A stretch of DNA of 52,938 bases from an uncultured Oscillospiraceae bacterium (GTDB lineage Bacteria > Bacillota > Clostridia > Oscillospirales > Oscillospiraceae): contig CAPGBJ010000013.1 in assembly GCA_948616425.1 (NCBI GenBank), positions 1 to 52,938 of the forward strand, given 5' to 3'. Below, piece after piece: positions 8,223-16,498 of this stretch. The notes below the pieces were generated by a model. The model was given only the letters and a program-made list of their open reading frames with translations, searched no databases and had not been told where the DNA came from. A program made the translations under genes and the position numbers. Numbering within the stretch: position 1 is the stretch's first letter; every line of letters begins with the position of its first letter.

Positions 8223-9501
8223 ACGCCTGAAGCATAATCTGTAAAATTTCTTTGTCTGTACTGCGCATCCCAATTTTGCCAAGCCGACCCACGTTGTCCA
8301 GCGTCTTTTCCACTCCGTGGGAGAGGATGCCGTCTCCACCGTAGAACTGCTGGCCGTTCTGATACATCCGGTAGCCCAGCACTCCGGCGTCAATGGCCGC
8401 GGCAATCTTGCCGGCGCAGGACGCCTTGGCCCCGTCACAGATCATCCCGGAGACGATAGCCAGGGCGTTGACGACCGTGTGGGTGATCTCCTCATAGCCG
8501 CCCCCATCCAGATAGGCGATACCCGCCCCCGCGGCAGCCCCGGCGCTCACCGCGCCGCAGTAGGCAGACAGCCGGCCTATGCGGGTCTTCTGATGGATGG
8601 TAATCAGGTTGGACAGCACCAGCGCCCGATACAACTGCTCCTCACTGGCCCCAATCTCCCGGCTGTAGACAATCACCGGCACAGAGGCCGTAATCCCCTG
8701 GTTCCCGCTGCCCGAGTTAATAATTACCGGCAGCTCACAGCCGCCCATCCGGGCGTCAGACCCCGCGGCGGCGGCGGACTTCGCTTTGGCAATCGAGTCG
8801 TCCGCCAGCGAGGTCTTCCGAATGACCTGGCCAATATTGGCCCCGTAGCTGTTGGTAAGTCCCTCCTGGGAGATGGCCATATTGCATGAGATCTGGCGGT
8901 CCAAAACCTGGCGCACATCGTCCAGGTCCACCGTCTGGGCAAAGTCATAGATGTCTGCCATTGTGAGCAGACTCCGGTCGGTCAGGCCGCTCTCGTCGTT
9001 GGCCTCCACAGGCAGGTCCAGCACAACCTCGCCGTCCCGCTCCATGTGGACAAGATTGGTGTGGTAGTTGGCAATGCGCACCTTGGCCACATGCTCCCCC
9101 CGACGCAGGGTGATCTGAATGTCAAAGACCAGGTCTCCGTCCAAAAACTCCACCTGAACAGGGTGTTCTTTTAAGTAGGTCCGCATCTCCCCCTGCTGTT
9201 CTTCACTCACCTGGGATATGACCTCCAAAAGCAGGTCGGCTCGGCCGGCTACCACGCCTGCCACCGCAGCCGCCTCAATCCCATGAAGTCCACCAGTATT
9301 GGGAACCACCACGCTTTTTACATTTTTGATGATGTTGCCGCTGGCCTCTACCAACACCTGGTCGGGCAGCTGCCCCAGCAGTTCTCGGGCCTTGGCCGCG
9401 CCGTAGGCAATGGCAATAGGCTCGGTGCACCCCATAGCGGGGACCAGCTCCTCTTCCAGAATCTGGAGATAAGCTGTATATTTTTCATTGGTCTTATCCA
9501 T
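8221..9501 (-). CDS. cyuA: L-cysteine desulfidase family protein (UPF0597, CyuA/YhaM type)
   Basis: Predicted [4Fe-4S] lyase splitting L-cysteine to pyruvate, ammonia and sulfide, or a related serine-dehydratase-like reaction. The 426-residue product starts with the family block ELVPAMGCTEPIAIAYG (Cys25). Further conserved Cys lie in MGGCELPVIINSGSGNQG, SAYCGAVSAGAAAGAG and GMICDGAKASCAGK, matching the cluster-ligand and catalytic Cys spacing of this family. It has its own strong promoter, divergent from a HAD gene. The transporter CyuP is not present here. Exact substrate is inferred from family only. Confidence 0.88.
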   Translation of the reverse strand: MDKTNEKYTAYLQILEEELVPAMGCTEPIAIAYGAAKARELLGQLPDQVLVEASGNIIKNVKSVVVPNTGGLHGIEAAAVAGVVAGRADLLLEVISQVSEEQQGEMRTYLKEHPVQVEFLDGDLVFDIQITLRRGEHVAKVRIANYHTNLVHMERDGEVVLDLPVEANDESGLTDRSLLTMADIYDFAQTVDLDDVRQVLDRQISCNMAISQEGLTNSYGANIGQVIRKTSLADDSIAKAKSAAAAGSDARMGGCELPVIINSGSGNQGITASVPVIVYSREIGASEEQLYRALVLSNLITIHQKTRIGRLSAYCGAVSAGAAAGAGIAYLDGGGYEEITHTVVNALAIVSGMICDGAKASCAGKIAAAIDAGVLGYRMYQNGQQFYGGDGILSHGVEKTLDNVGRLGKIGMRSTDKEILQIMLQA

Positions 9502-9541
9502 CCTTGCTCCTCCTCAGACATCAATAGGTCCTCTGCCTTTT

Positions 9542-9569
9542 ATTATATCGAACCGGTGTCGTTTGTCAA
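9542..9569 (-). promoter_or_regulatory. cyuA promoter
   Basis: On the minus strand TTGACA (9569-9564), 16 bp, TATAAT (9547-9542). Both hexamers are perfect. It lies back to back with the HAD promoter. Confidence 0.8.
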
Positions 9570-9573
9570 ACAC

Positions 9574-9602
9574 TTGCGGCAGAAACTTTCCTGTGATATT
9601 AT
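9574..9602 (+). promoter_or_regulatory. Promoter of the HAD hydrolase gene
   Basis: TTGCGG (9574-9579), 17 bp, TATTAT (9597-9602) with an extended TGA. The predicted start near 9609 falls inside or after ATG 9601, which argues for the GTG start at 9625. Confidence 0.6.
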
Positions 9603-9624
9603 GGCAGGTGAGGAGGAGATTGCT

Positions 9625-10278
9625 GTGTTTAAAGCGGTATGCTTCGATTTTGATTACACGTTGGCCGACTGTACCGACTCCATTGTCGCCGGCTTCTGTT
9701 ACGGGCTCACCACCCTGGGCTGGCCCGCCCCCACCCGAGACGCGGTACGGAACACCGTCGGCTATCTGCTGGAGGACTCCTACACCATGCTCACCGGAGA
9801 CCACGACCCCCAGCGCCAATCCAAGTTCCGCCTATTGTTCACCCAGGTAGCCCGGGAGCGCCAGGTCCGGGAGACCGAGCTCTTCCCCGGCGCCCGTGAA
9901 CTGCTCCACGGCCTGAAGGCGCAGGGGGTGAAGACGGCCATTGTCAGCACCAAGCGGGGGGACACCATCGCGGCCATTCTGGAGCGGCTGGAAGCTGCGG
10001 ACGATGTGGATTTGGTCATTGGCAGCGCCGATGTAACGCGGCACAAGCCCGACCCGGAGGGCCTCCTTGCGGCCATGAAACGACTGGAGGTGCGCCCCGA
10101 GGATACTCTGTTCTGCGGAGACACCGTGCTGGACGCGGGGGCCGCCCAAAATGCCGGCTGCCACTTTGCCGCCGTTTTGAAGGGCACCACCCCGGCAGAT
10201 GCTTTTGCCAGTTTTTGCCCGGAGCACCTCTCCCCCGATCTGAGGGATCTGGCCCAATGGCTGGGGATTCATTTTTAA
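9625..10278 (+). CDS. HAD-superfamily phosphatase (phosphoglycolate phosphatase-like)
   Basis: HAD hydrolase of 217 residues. The catalytic DxDxT motif is FDFDYTLADCT, with the first Asp as nucleophile. The cap follows, then the motif II Ser/Thr region IVSTKR, motif III HKPDPEG and motif IV FCGDTVLDAGAAQNAG. GTG 9625 is chosen because AGGAGG (9611-9616) sits 8 bp upstream and the promoter -10 overlaps the alternative ATG at 9601; the frame also runs open far upstream of both. Motifs fit small phosphosugar or phosphoglycolate-type substrates; specificity cannot be read from sequence. It is monocistronic. Confidence 0.88.
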   Translation: MFKAVCFDFDYTLADCTDSIVAGFCYGLTTLGWPAPTRDAVRNTVGYLLEDSYTMLTGDHDPQRQSKFRLLFTQVARERQVRETELFPGARELLHGLKAQGVKTAIVSTKRGDTIAAILERLEAADDVDLVIGSADVTRHKPDPEGLLAAMKRLEVRPEDTLFCGDTVLDAGAAQNAGCHFAAVLKGTTPADAFASFCPEHLSPDLRDLAQWLGIHF

Positions 10279-10289
10279 GAGAATTTTAA

Positions 10290-10317
10290 TTGACATTCCA
10301 ATGCCCGGTGCTACAAT
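10290..10317 (+). promoter_or_regulatory. Promoter of the TraB/GumN gene
   Basis: TTGACA (10290-10295), 16 bp, TACAAT (10312-10317). GAAAGGATG precedes ATG 10361. Confidence 0.75.
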
Positions 10318-10360
10318 AAGGTGGAATGTTTGGGCTCGCCCATAGAAAGGATGATTACCG

Positions 10361-11740
10361 ATGAAAAAATTTCTTGCCCTGCTGCTGACACTGGGCCTGT
10401 TGGGGAGCGTGTCCCCCGTTTTGGCTGCTGAAAACGGCCAGCTCTCCTCCCTGCCTGCCTGGTCCCATGAGCAGATTGCCGACGGCTACGCCATGGGCTT
10501 GTTTGGCAATGAGATCTACACCGATTACAATAAAGTCATCACTCAGGAACAGCTTGCCGACCTTACCAAGACGGTGGCGGACAAATTGGCCGTTCTAAAC
10601 ATGCCCGCCAACCCCAGCAAGGGCGAAACGCTGGTCATCGACACCACGCGAGGCGGCGTACTCAACGCCCTGTACCAGGAGGCGGCCGCCTACAATTTCC
10701 CCAACGTCAACTCCGATCCCGTGGAGTATATGGCCTCCCTTGGGGCCGTCTGCGGCAATGGGCGCAGTCTGATGCTGGACCGTCCCTGCACCCTGCTGGA
10801 GGCCTCCATCTTCGCCAACCGGCTGATTCTGGCTCTGTACGACGGGCAGAACGCCGGCTCTCTGGGGCTGCTGTGGAAAGCCACCGGCAACGGCAACACC
10901 CTGTATCTCTTGGGTTCCATCCACACCGACCGCAGTAATCTATACCCCTTCCATAAGCAGCTGCGGGACATCATTGCCAGCACCGAACTGGCCGCCTTCG
11001 AGCTGGACTTCAACAGCCGGGAGGGCATCGACGAATTCGCCGCCATGCAGGTCTACTCCGACGGCACCACCCTGAAGGACCACATCAGCAGCGAGCTGTA
11101 CCAGGACGTGGTGGAGGCCCTGGCCGCTATCGGTATGCCCGAGGCTGAGACGGCCCAGTTCAAGCCCTGGGCGTTGGCCAACTCCTTCAACGCCCAGGCC
11201 ACGATGGACGAGACCACCAGCGACAACGCTGTGGCGATCGACCTGTATGTCAACAACAAGGCGTCCAATGTGGGCATCCCTGTGGAGGGAATCGAGACCT
11301 ACGCCTTCCAGGGCAGCATCTTCGAAGGGCTGTCCGCCGAGTATCAGGAGAACTATCTAGCCATGGCCCTCACCGCGTTCCAGGGCACGGACGGCTATGA
11401 ACTGAGTGAAGAGGAGCGGGCTGAATTGGAAGCCGCCCTGGAGGAGCAGACCCAGATGATGGACCGTTGGATGAATCATTGGAAGACCCGCGATGTCCAG
11501 GGCTTTGCGCAGGACTTCCCCAAGGATGAGATCCAGTCCAACACCAATGATGAGCTCAACGCCAAACTCTTCGAAGGCCGTGACCCCAACATGATCGCCT
11601 GGGCGGACCGCTACCTGAAGCAGGACGGTGTCCACACCGGTCTGATGACCGTAGGCGCTGGCCACATGATCGGCAAGACCGGCATCGTCCAGGGCCTGAA
11701 GGACCTCGGCTATACCGTTGAGGTCGTTCCTGTCCCCTGA
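10361..11740 (+). CDS. Secreted TraB/GumN-family protein
   Basis: Product of 459 residues with a clear signal peptide (MKKFLALLLTLGLLG, cleavage near VLAAEN). Residues about 30-75 look like an S-layer-homology-type repeat (AWSHEQIADGYAMGLF and later TQEQLADL). From about residue 170 the TraB/GumN fold appears, with the hallmark LYLLGSIHTDRSNLYP (metal-dependent hydrolase/protease-like, eraser-type core) and the C-terminal block MTVGAGHMIGKTGIVQGLKDLGY, which carries the second conserved GH motif. Likely exported and possibly cell-wall attached. Reaction unknown; Tiki-like metalloprotease activity is a family-level suggestion only. Confidence 0.85.
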   Translation: MKKFLALLLTLGLLGSVSPVLAAENGQLSSLPAWSHEQIADGYAMGLFGNEIYTDYNKVITQEQLADLTKTVADKLAVLNMPANPSKGETLVIDTTRGGVLNALYQEAAAYNFPNVNSDPVEYMASLGAVCGNGRSLMLDRPCTLLEASIFANRLILALYDGQNAGSLGLLWKATGNGNTLYLLGSIHTDRSNLYPFHKQLRDIIASTELAAFELDFNSREGIDEFAAMQVYSDGTTLKDHISSELYQDVVEALAAIGMPEAETAQFKPWALANSFNAQATMDETTSDNAVAIDLYVNNKASNVGIPVEGIETYAFQGSIFEGLSAEYQENYLAMALTAFQGTDGYELSEEERAELEAALEEQTQMMDRWMNHWKTRDVQGFAQDFPKDEIQSNTNDELNAKLFEGRDPNMIAWADRYLKQDGVHTGLMTVGAGHMIGKTGIVQGLKDLGYTVEVVPVP

Positions 11741-11759
11741 ACACATCGCTGATTTACAA

Positions 11760-11805
11760 AAAGCTACGCCGTTTGCAACACAAAACGGCGTAGCTTTGCT
11801 TCTTT
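11760..11805 (+). terminator. Terminator of the TraB/GumN gene
   Basis: AAAGCTACGCCGTTT (11760-11774) pairs perfectly with AAACGGCGTAGCTTT (11783-11797). The tail is GCTTCTTT. Confidence 0.8.
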
Positions 11806-12162
11806 CGCTCCTCTGGCGCGCTCCCCGCTTTCCATCGGCAGTAGCCCCGTGAGCCCACAGGTCCTTGGCGGGCCTGACACGCTCCCCAGGCCGCCTTTTT
11901 CTGGCCCTATGCCATCCCTGGCAGCACGGGTCATTTTCTGCCGAAATATCTGGTCAACATCATAATTTTTGCAAAAAATCCTCCAAAAACAGGAGTATCT
12001 TAAAAAAATCCGGCTTTTTTCAGAATATTATTCTAAATGAAAATTTTGCCTAGGCTATTGAAAAGTGGACCTTTTTATGATATCTTTTGCTTAAAAGACA
12101 GGCGCTTGCCCGGCCAACGGGCGGCCTGCGTAAAACCTGACTTCAGAAGAGGAGGATTTTGT
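11806..12162. other. Intergenic region without a recognisable gene
   Basis: GC-rich for the first 120 bp, then AT-rich with scattered A/T runs. TTGAAA (12058-12063) is 17 bp from TATCTT (12081-12086), which has an extended TGA: a moderate promoter for the hemerythrin gene. A 62-codon open frame at 11865-12053 has no ribosome-binding site and no family features. I could not fold a structured RNA with confidence. Confidence 0.5.
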
Positions 12163-13545
12163 ATGGACACCCAATTTGAATGGCAGGAAGAGTACCGAAT
12201 CGGCGTGGATATTATTGACCGGGAACATCAGCGGCTGTTTCGGATCATCAACAAACTTTTTGCCTTCAAGGAGGAAGAAAAAGACACTCAATGGACCTGT
12301 CAGGAGGGAATTAAATACTTTAAAGGCCATGCAGTGAAACACTTCGCAGATGAGGAGGCGTACATGGCCTCTATCAACTACGAGGGGCTGGAGGAGCATC
12401 AGCGCATCCACAGGAATTTCCGTGAGAACACCCTCCCGGCCCTGGAACAGGAGTTAGAACAGACCGATTACGCGCCCGACGCGGTGGAGCATTTTCTAGG
12501 TGTCTGCGCCGGCTGGCTGATTGGACATACCCTGTCAGAGGACCAGGCCATTACGGGAAAACGGATGAGAACCTGGGAAAATCTTCTTCCTGGGGAAGAG
12601 CTGACCGCTATGAAAAAGGTCATTGTTCAGCTTGTCTTTGACATGTTTCGACTGGAATCCCAGGTAATTAGCGACGCCTACGGCGGCGAAAAGTTTGGAA
12701 AAGGGGTCTATTACCGGCTGGTCTATGGGGCGGACCAGGACGAAAAAAAGCAGGAAATTATTCTGGTCTTTGAAGAAAAGCTGCTGATCAACACAGTGGG
12801 CAAGGTTATGGGAATCCAGACCAATAAGCTGGATACCATGCTGATCAATGCCGCCCGATACACGGCCCGGCAGTTTGTCGGGCGGGTGATGGAACATTTC
12901 CCCACTCCGGAAACCTATAAGATGAGAGAGGAAAACCTCCTGTCCTATGAGCAGTTCCGAAAGATATTCGACAGAGAAAAACCTCAGGTCAGCCTGCTGT
13001 TTAACACAGGGGGGGCGGGCTACTTCGCCTACTGTGTCATCGCGCCCCATCTGCTGGAGAGCGGAGTCGGAACCCCAATTGAGAATGCGAACGCGCTGTC
13101 TGAGGTGGAACAGTATTTGATGCGGCGGGAGGAACAGGCAAAGGAGGAACAGGCCCACCCGAAGCAGAAGATCCTGGTAGTGGACGACTCCATGACCATC
13201 CGTCAGGGCATGAAACAGCTGCTGGAGGAGGACTATGAAGTGGCGCTGGCGGAGTCTGGGGTGGCCGCCATCCGGACCATCACTTTAAACCAGCCGGACC
13301 TGGTTTTGTTGGATTACGAGATGCCGGTCTGCGACGGCAAGCAGACCTTGGAGATGCTCCGGTCAGAACAGGCCTTTGCAGAAATTCCGGTCATCTTTCT
13401 CACCGGGAGGCGGGATACTGAAACCATGATCAAGGTCATGCCCCTGAAACCGGCTGGCTACCTGCTGAAACACGCAAAGCCGGCGGAGCTCAAAAAAGAG
13501 ATTGACGCTTTCTTTCAAAAGAAGCAGACCGCAAATCAGAATTGA
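12163..13545 (+). CDS. Hemerythrin - CheX-like - receiver fusion protein
   Basis: Three-domain signalling protein of 460 residues. Residues 1-135 are a bacteriohemerythrin with a full di-iron ligand set: H22, H60, E64, H79, H83, H122 and D127. Residues about 145-325 resemble the CheX/CheC phosphatase fold (MKKVIVQLVFDMF, later LDTMLINAARYTARQFVGR and the closing strands VSLLFNTGGAGYFAYCVI). Residues 336-460 are a complete receiver: VVDD, phospho-acceptor D384 in LVLLDYEMP, and K436 in YLLKHAKP. The ATG has AGAGGAGG. This suggests oxygen or redox sensing coupled to receiver phosphorylation or dephosphorylation. No kinase or chemotaxis gene is adjacent. The CheX assignment is moderate; the end domains are firm. 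Confidence 0.87.
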   Translation: MDTQFEWQEEYRIGVDIIDREHQRLFRIINKLFAFKEEEKDTQWTCQEGIKYFKGHAVKHFADEEAYMASINYEGLEEHQRIHRNFRENTLPALEQELEQTDYAPDAVEHFLGVCAGWLIGHTLSEDQAITGKRMRTWENLLPGEELTAMKKVIVQLVFDMFRLESQVISDAYGGEKFGKGVYYRLVYGADQDEKKQEIILVFEEKLLINTVGKVMGIQTNKLDTMLINAARYTARQFVGRVMEHFPTPETYKMREENLLSYEQFRKIFDREKPQVSLLFNTGGAGYFAYCVIAPHLLESGVGTPIENANALSEVEQYLMRREEQAKEEQAHPKQKILVVDDSMTIRQGMKQLLEEDYEVALAESGVAAIRTITLNQPDLVLLDYEMPVCDGKQTLEMLRSEQAFAEIPVIFLTGRRDTETMIKVMPLKPAGYLLKHAKPAELKKEIDAFFQKKQTANQN

Positions 13546-13553
13546 CAACGCAC

Positions 13554-13586
13554 AGGGGACTGGTTCTAACGAACCAGTCCCCTTTA
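13554..13586 (+). terminator. Terminator between convergent genes
   Basis: AGGGGACTGGTTC (13554-13566) pairs with GAACCAGTCCCCT (13571-13583) over a TAAC loop, followed by TTAG. It can serve both the hemerythrin gene and lepA. Confidence 0.7.
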
Positions 13587-13637
13587 GAACTTATCACTCC
13601 ATGGCGCTGCCGGGGGACACCGCTTTCGGCGGCGTTC

Positions 13638-15446
13638 TTACTCCTCGTCCAGTTTGAGCACTGCCATAAACGCTTCGGTGGGCAGTTGGACGGTGCCCAG
13701 GGTACGCATTTTCTTCTTGCCCTCTTTCTGCTTTTCCAGCAGCTTCTTCTTCCGGGTGATATCGCCGCCGTAGCACTTGGCCAGCACATCCTTGCGCATG
13801 GCCTTTACCGTCTCCCGGGCGATGATCTTGCCGCCAATGGCCGCCTGGACGGGCACCTCGAAGAGTTGGCGGGGGATGTTTTCCTTCAGCTTTTCGCAGA
13901 TGCGCCGGGCCCGGCTGTAGGCCTTCTCCCGATGGACAATGAAGCTCAGCGCGTCCACCTGATCGCCGTTGAGAAGCAGATCTACCTTCACCAGGTCGCT
14001 CCTCTCATAGCCCTCCAGCTCGTAGTCCAGAGACGCATACCCCTTGGTGCGGGCCTTGAGGGCGTCGAAAAAGTCGTAGATAATCTCGCCGATGGGCATG
14101 GAGTAGTGCAGCTCCACCAGATTGGTGTCCAGGTACTGCATGTCCTTGAATACCCCCCGCCGCTCCTGACACATAGGCATGATGTTGCCCACATAGTCCG
14201 GGGGTGAGATGATGGACACCTTGGCGTATGGCTCCCGGGCCTGGTCGATGGCGCCCGGGTCGGGGTAGTTGTGGGGATTGTCCACCCGGACCACACTACC
14301 ATCAGTTTTTGTCACTTCATATATAACGGAGGGTAATGTAGTCACCAAGTCCAAGTCAAACTCCCGCTCCAGCCGCTCCTGGATGATCTCCATGTGGAGC
14401 ATCCCCAAAAAGCCGCACCGGAACCCAAAGCCCAGAGCCACCGAGGACTCGGGCTCAAAGGACAATGAGGCGTCGTTGAGCTGGAGCTTCTCCAGGGCGT
14501 CCCGCAGGTCGGGGTACTTGGACCCATCCTCAGTGTAGATGCCACAGTAGACCATAGCCTGGGCGGGGCGATAGCCGGGCAGAGGCTCGCTGGCGGGAGC
14601 GTCCCCGCCGGTGATGGTGTCACCCACACTGGTATCCTTTACATTCTTGATGGAGGCGGTGAACCAGCCCACCTCCCCGGCGGTCAGCGCAGGGGCCGAC
14701 TCCATCCCCAGGGGTTTGAGATAGCCGCAGTCCAGCACCTGATAGCTGGCCTGGGAGGCCATCATCTTCACATTCATCCCCTTTTTCAGTGTCCCTTCCA
14801 TGATGCGGAAGTAGACGATCACCCCCACGTAGGGGTCGTACTGGCTGTCAAAGATCAGGGCCTTCAGGGGGGCGGCGGGGTCCCCCTCCGGGGCGGGGAT
14901 GTTCTTTACAATGTCCTCCAGCACGGCCGGGATGTTGAGGCCCTGCTTGGCGGAGATCTCTGGGGCGTCCAGGGCAGGGAGGGCCAGGACGTTTTCAATC
15001 TCCTCCTTCACACGCTGCGGATCGGCGGCGGGCAGGTCGATCTTGTTCACCACCGGCAAAATCTCTAAATCGTGCTCCATGGCCAAGTAGGTGTTGGCCA
15101 GGGTCTGCGCCTCGATGCCCTGGGAGGCGTCCACAATGAGCACCGCCCCCTCGCAGGCCGCCAGGGAACGGCTGACCTCATAGTTGAAATCCACATGGCC
15201 CGGGGTGTCGATGAGGTTCAGGTGGTAGATTTCCCCGTCCTCAGCCTGGTAGTCCAGCCGCACCGCCCGGGCCTTAATGGTAATACCCCTTTCTCGCTCC
15301 AGGTCCATGTTGTCCAGCAGCTGGCTCTCCATCTGCCGCTGCTCCACCGCTCCGCACAGCTCAATCAAACGGTCAGACAGAGTGGACTTGCCATGGTCGA
15401 TGTGGGCAATGATGGAAAAATTTCGAATTTTGGATTGATCGGTCAT
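13638..15446 (-). CDS. lepA: Elongation factor 4 (LepA)
   Basis: Ribosome-bound translational GTPase that back-translocates or remodels stalled ribosomes. The 602-residue product shows G1 AHIDHGKST, G3 DTPGHVDF, G4 NKID, the EF-G-like domains and the LepA-specific C-terminal domain starting near GYASLDYELEGY. The open frame continues 19 codons upstream, but AAGGAGG directly before ATG 15446 and the family N-terminus (IRNFSIIAHIDHG) fix this start. The gene stands alone; in many Firmicutes hemN follows lepA, but here it does not. Confidence 0.97.
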   Translation of the reverse strand: MTDQSKIRNFSIIAHIDHGKSTLSDRLIELCGAVEQRQMESQLLDNMDLERERGITIKARAVRLDYQAEDGEIYHLNLIDTPGHVDFNYEVSRSLAACEGAVLIVDASQGIEAQTLANTYLAMEHDLEILPVVNKIDLPAADPQRVKEEIENVLALPALDAPEISAKQGLNIPAVLEDIVKNIPAPEGDPAAPLKALIFDSQYDPYVGVIVYFRIMEGTLKKGMNVKMMASQASYQVLDCGYLKPLGMESAPALTAGEVGWFTASIKNVKDTSVGDTITGGDAPASEPLPGYRPAQAMVYCGIYTEDGSKYPDLRDALEKLQLNDASLSFEPESSVALGFGFRCGFLGMLHMEIIQERLEREFDLDLVTTLPSVIYEVTKTDGSVVRVDNPHNYPDPGAIDQAREPYAKVSIISPPDYVGNIMPMCQERRGVFKDMQYLDTNLVELHYSMPIGEIIYDFFDALKARTKGYASLDYELEGYERSDLVKVDLLLNGDQVDALSFIVHREKAYSRARRICEKLKENIPRQLFEVPVQAAIGGKIIARETVKAMRKDVLAKCYGGDITRKKKLLEKQKEGKKKMRTLGTVQLPTEAFMAVLKLDEE

Positions 15447-15534
15447 AGATATGCCTCCTTGAGGTATGGGAATCGACAGCTCCTTTGGCCGCGGAAAATT
15501 CAATTTCTATGGATGGGTTTCAAGCGCAGTTGCC

Positions 15535-16248
15535 TTATTTCCTCTCCTGCCTCTTTCGCCCTCCGCTGATGGCGGTGACTCGTTCACCGGTGTTGTGAAC
15601 CACCTGTAGGATGGACTGATACAGGACGGGGTAGTCCCGGGCCAGCGCGTCATTTGTCATCTCGGGCATGGGGCCTTTAGCTTTGACATGGGCGGCCAGC
15701 GCGTCGGCCAACTCGGCTTCACAGCACTTCATGTCGGCCTCGGCCAGGCCGGCCTGGAAATGCCGGGGCGGGACGGAAAAGAAGTCGGGGTTGCTGCTGG
15801 GGTTGGCGTCGTACAGCCGGCGGTAGACCGTGTACACCGCGGTGGACAGGTACCCGGCTGCGGCCTGGATAGCCTCCCGGCTGCCCGTCTTGCCCAGCAG
15901 CCCGAAAAGGACGCCGACGGAGTTGACCAACAGCTTCTTCGACAGCAGCGCCAGTACCCCCCCCTTCACCGAGTTGCTCTTCTCATCACTGATGTCGTAG
16001 AGCTCCTCGGGGGAGATGGTAGTGCCGTCTCGGCTCAGTGTGCGGCCCAGCAAAAAATCGGCGGATACCCCATAGTAGTCGCAGGCCTTGACCACAAAGG
16101 CCAGGCCGGGTTCTCGAATGCCGTTTTCATAGTGGCTGAGCAGGGCCTGGGAGATCCCCAGGTCGGCGGCGGCAGTGCGCTGGCTCGCGCCCTTCTCCTG
16201 CCGCAGCAGCGACAGGGTTCGGGAAAATTCCGCATTTTCTTCCTTCAA
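15535..16248 (-). CDS. XRE-family helix-turn-helix regulator
   Basis: Product of 237 residues. Residues 8-66 are a cro/C1-type HTH (LRQEKGASQRTAAADLGISQ, then SHYENGIREPGLAFVVKACDYYGVSADFLLGR). Residues 70-237 are a helical domain I do not recognise; it contains LALLSKKLLVNSVGVLFGLLG and a Cys pair (KCCEAELADAL). It sits 88 bp upstream of lepA on the same strand and divergent from pta. A 13-bp palindrome lies 66 bp upstream of its start. Probably a housekeeping or stress regulator of a type common in Oscillospiraceae rather than a phage repressor, as no phage genes are nearby. Confidence 0.8.
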   Translation of the reverse strand: MKEENAEFSRTLSLLRQEKGASQRTAAADLGISQALLSHYENGIREPGLAFVVKACDYYGVSADFLLGRTLSRDGTTISPEELYDISDEKSNSVKGGVLALLSKKLLVNSVGVLFGLLGKTGSREAIQAAAGYLSTAVYTVYRRLYDANPSSNPDFFSVPPRHFQAGLAEADMKCCEAELADALAAHVKAKGPMPEMTNDALARDYPVLYQSILQVVHNTGERVTAISGGRKRQERK

Positions 16249-16313
16249 AATCTCTCACCCTCAAATCAAAATCTCAGAGCTGTCAGTCCGCCCTGGAATA
16301 TGCCATTACACTT

Positions 16314-16326
16314 GGTATAGTATACC
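16314..16326. promoter_or_regulatory. Candidate operator of the XRE regulator
   Basis: GGTATAGTATACC is a perfect 13-bp palindrome around a central base. It lies in the divergent xre-pta intergenic region, where an autoregulatory site would be expected. Function is inferred from position and symmetry only. Confidence 0.4.
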
Positions 16327-16412
16327 TGAAAACAATACATGACGTAAAGAGGAAATCCAAAAATTTCTCCAGAATTTTCACCGCCCTAACCGAGAAAACT
16401 ATCGTACAAGCC

Positions 16413-16441
16413 TTGCATTTTTTCCCGGGAAATGTTACCAT
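16413..16441 (+). promoter_or_regulatory. pta promoter
   Basis: TTGCAT (16413-16418), 17 bp, TACCAT (16436-16441) with extended TGT. The spacer carries the palindrome TTTCCCGGGAAA. Confidence 0.6.
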
Positions 16442-16498
16442 ACTAGGAGAGAATCCCACGTCAGGACCATCTATTTTTGATTTGGAGGCAGATGCAGC

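Noticed and set aside
9283..9624. Extended 331-residue version of the HAD protein
   Set aside because: The upstream part is antisense to cyuA and lies before the promoter and the GGAGG site; GTG 9625 explains the data.
11806..12162. Possible structured RNA or tRNA in the gap
   Set aside because: No cloverleaf, CCA end or conserved riboswitch core was found; the small open frame has no start signal.
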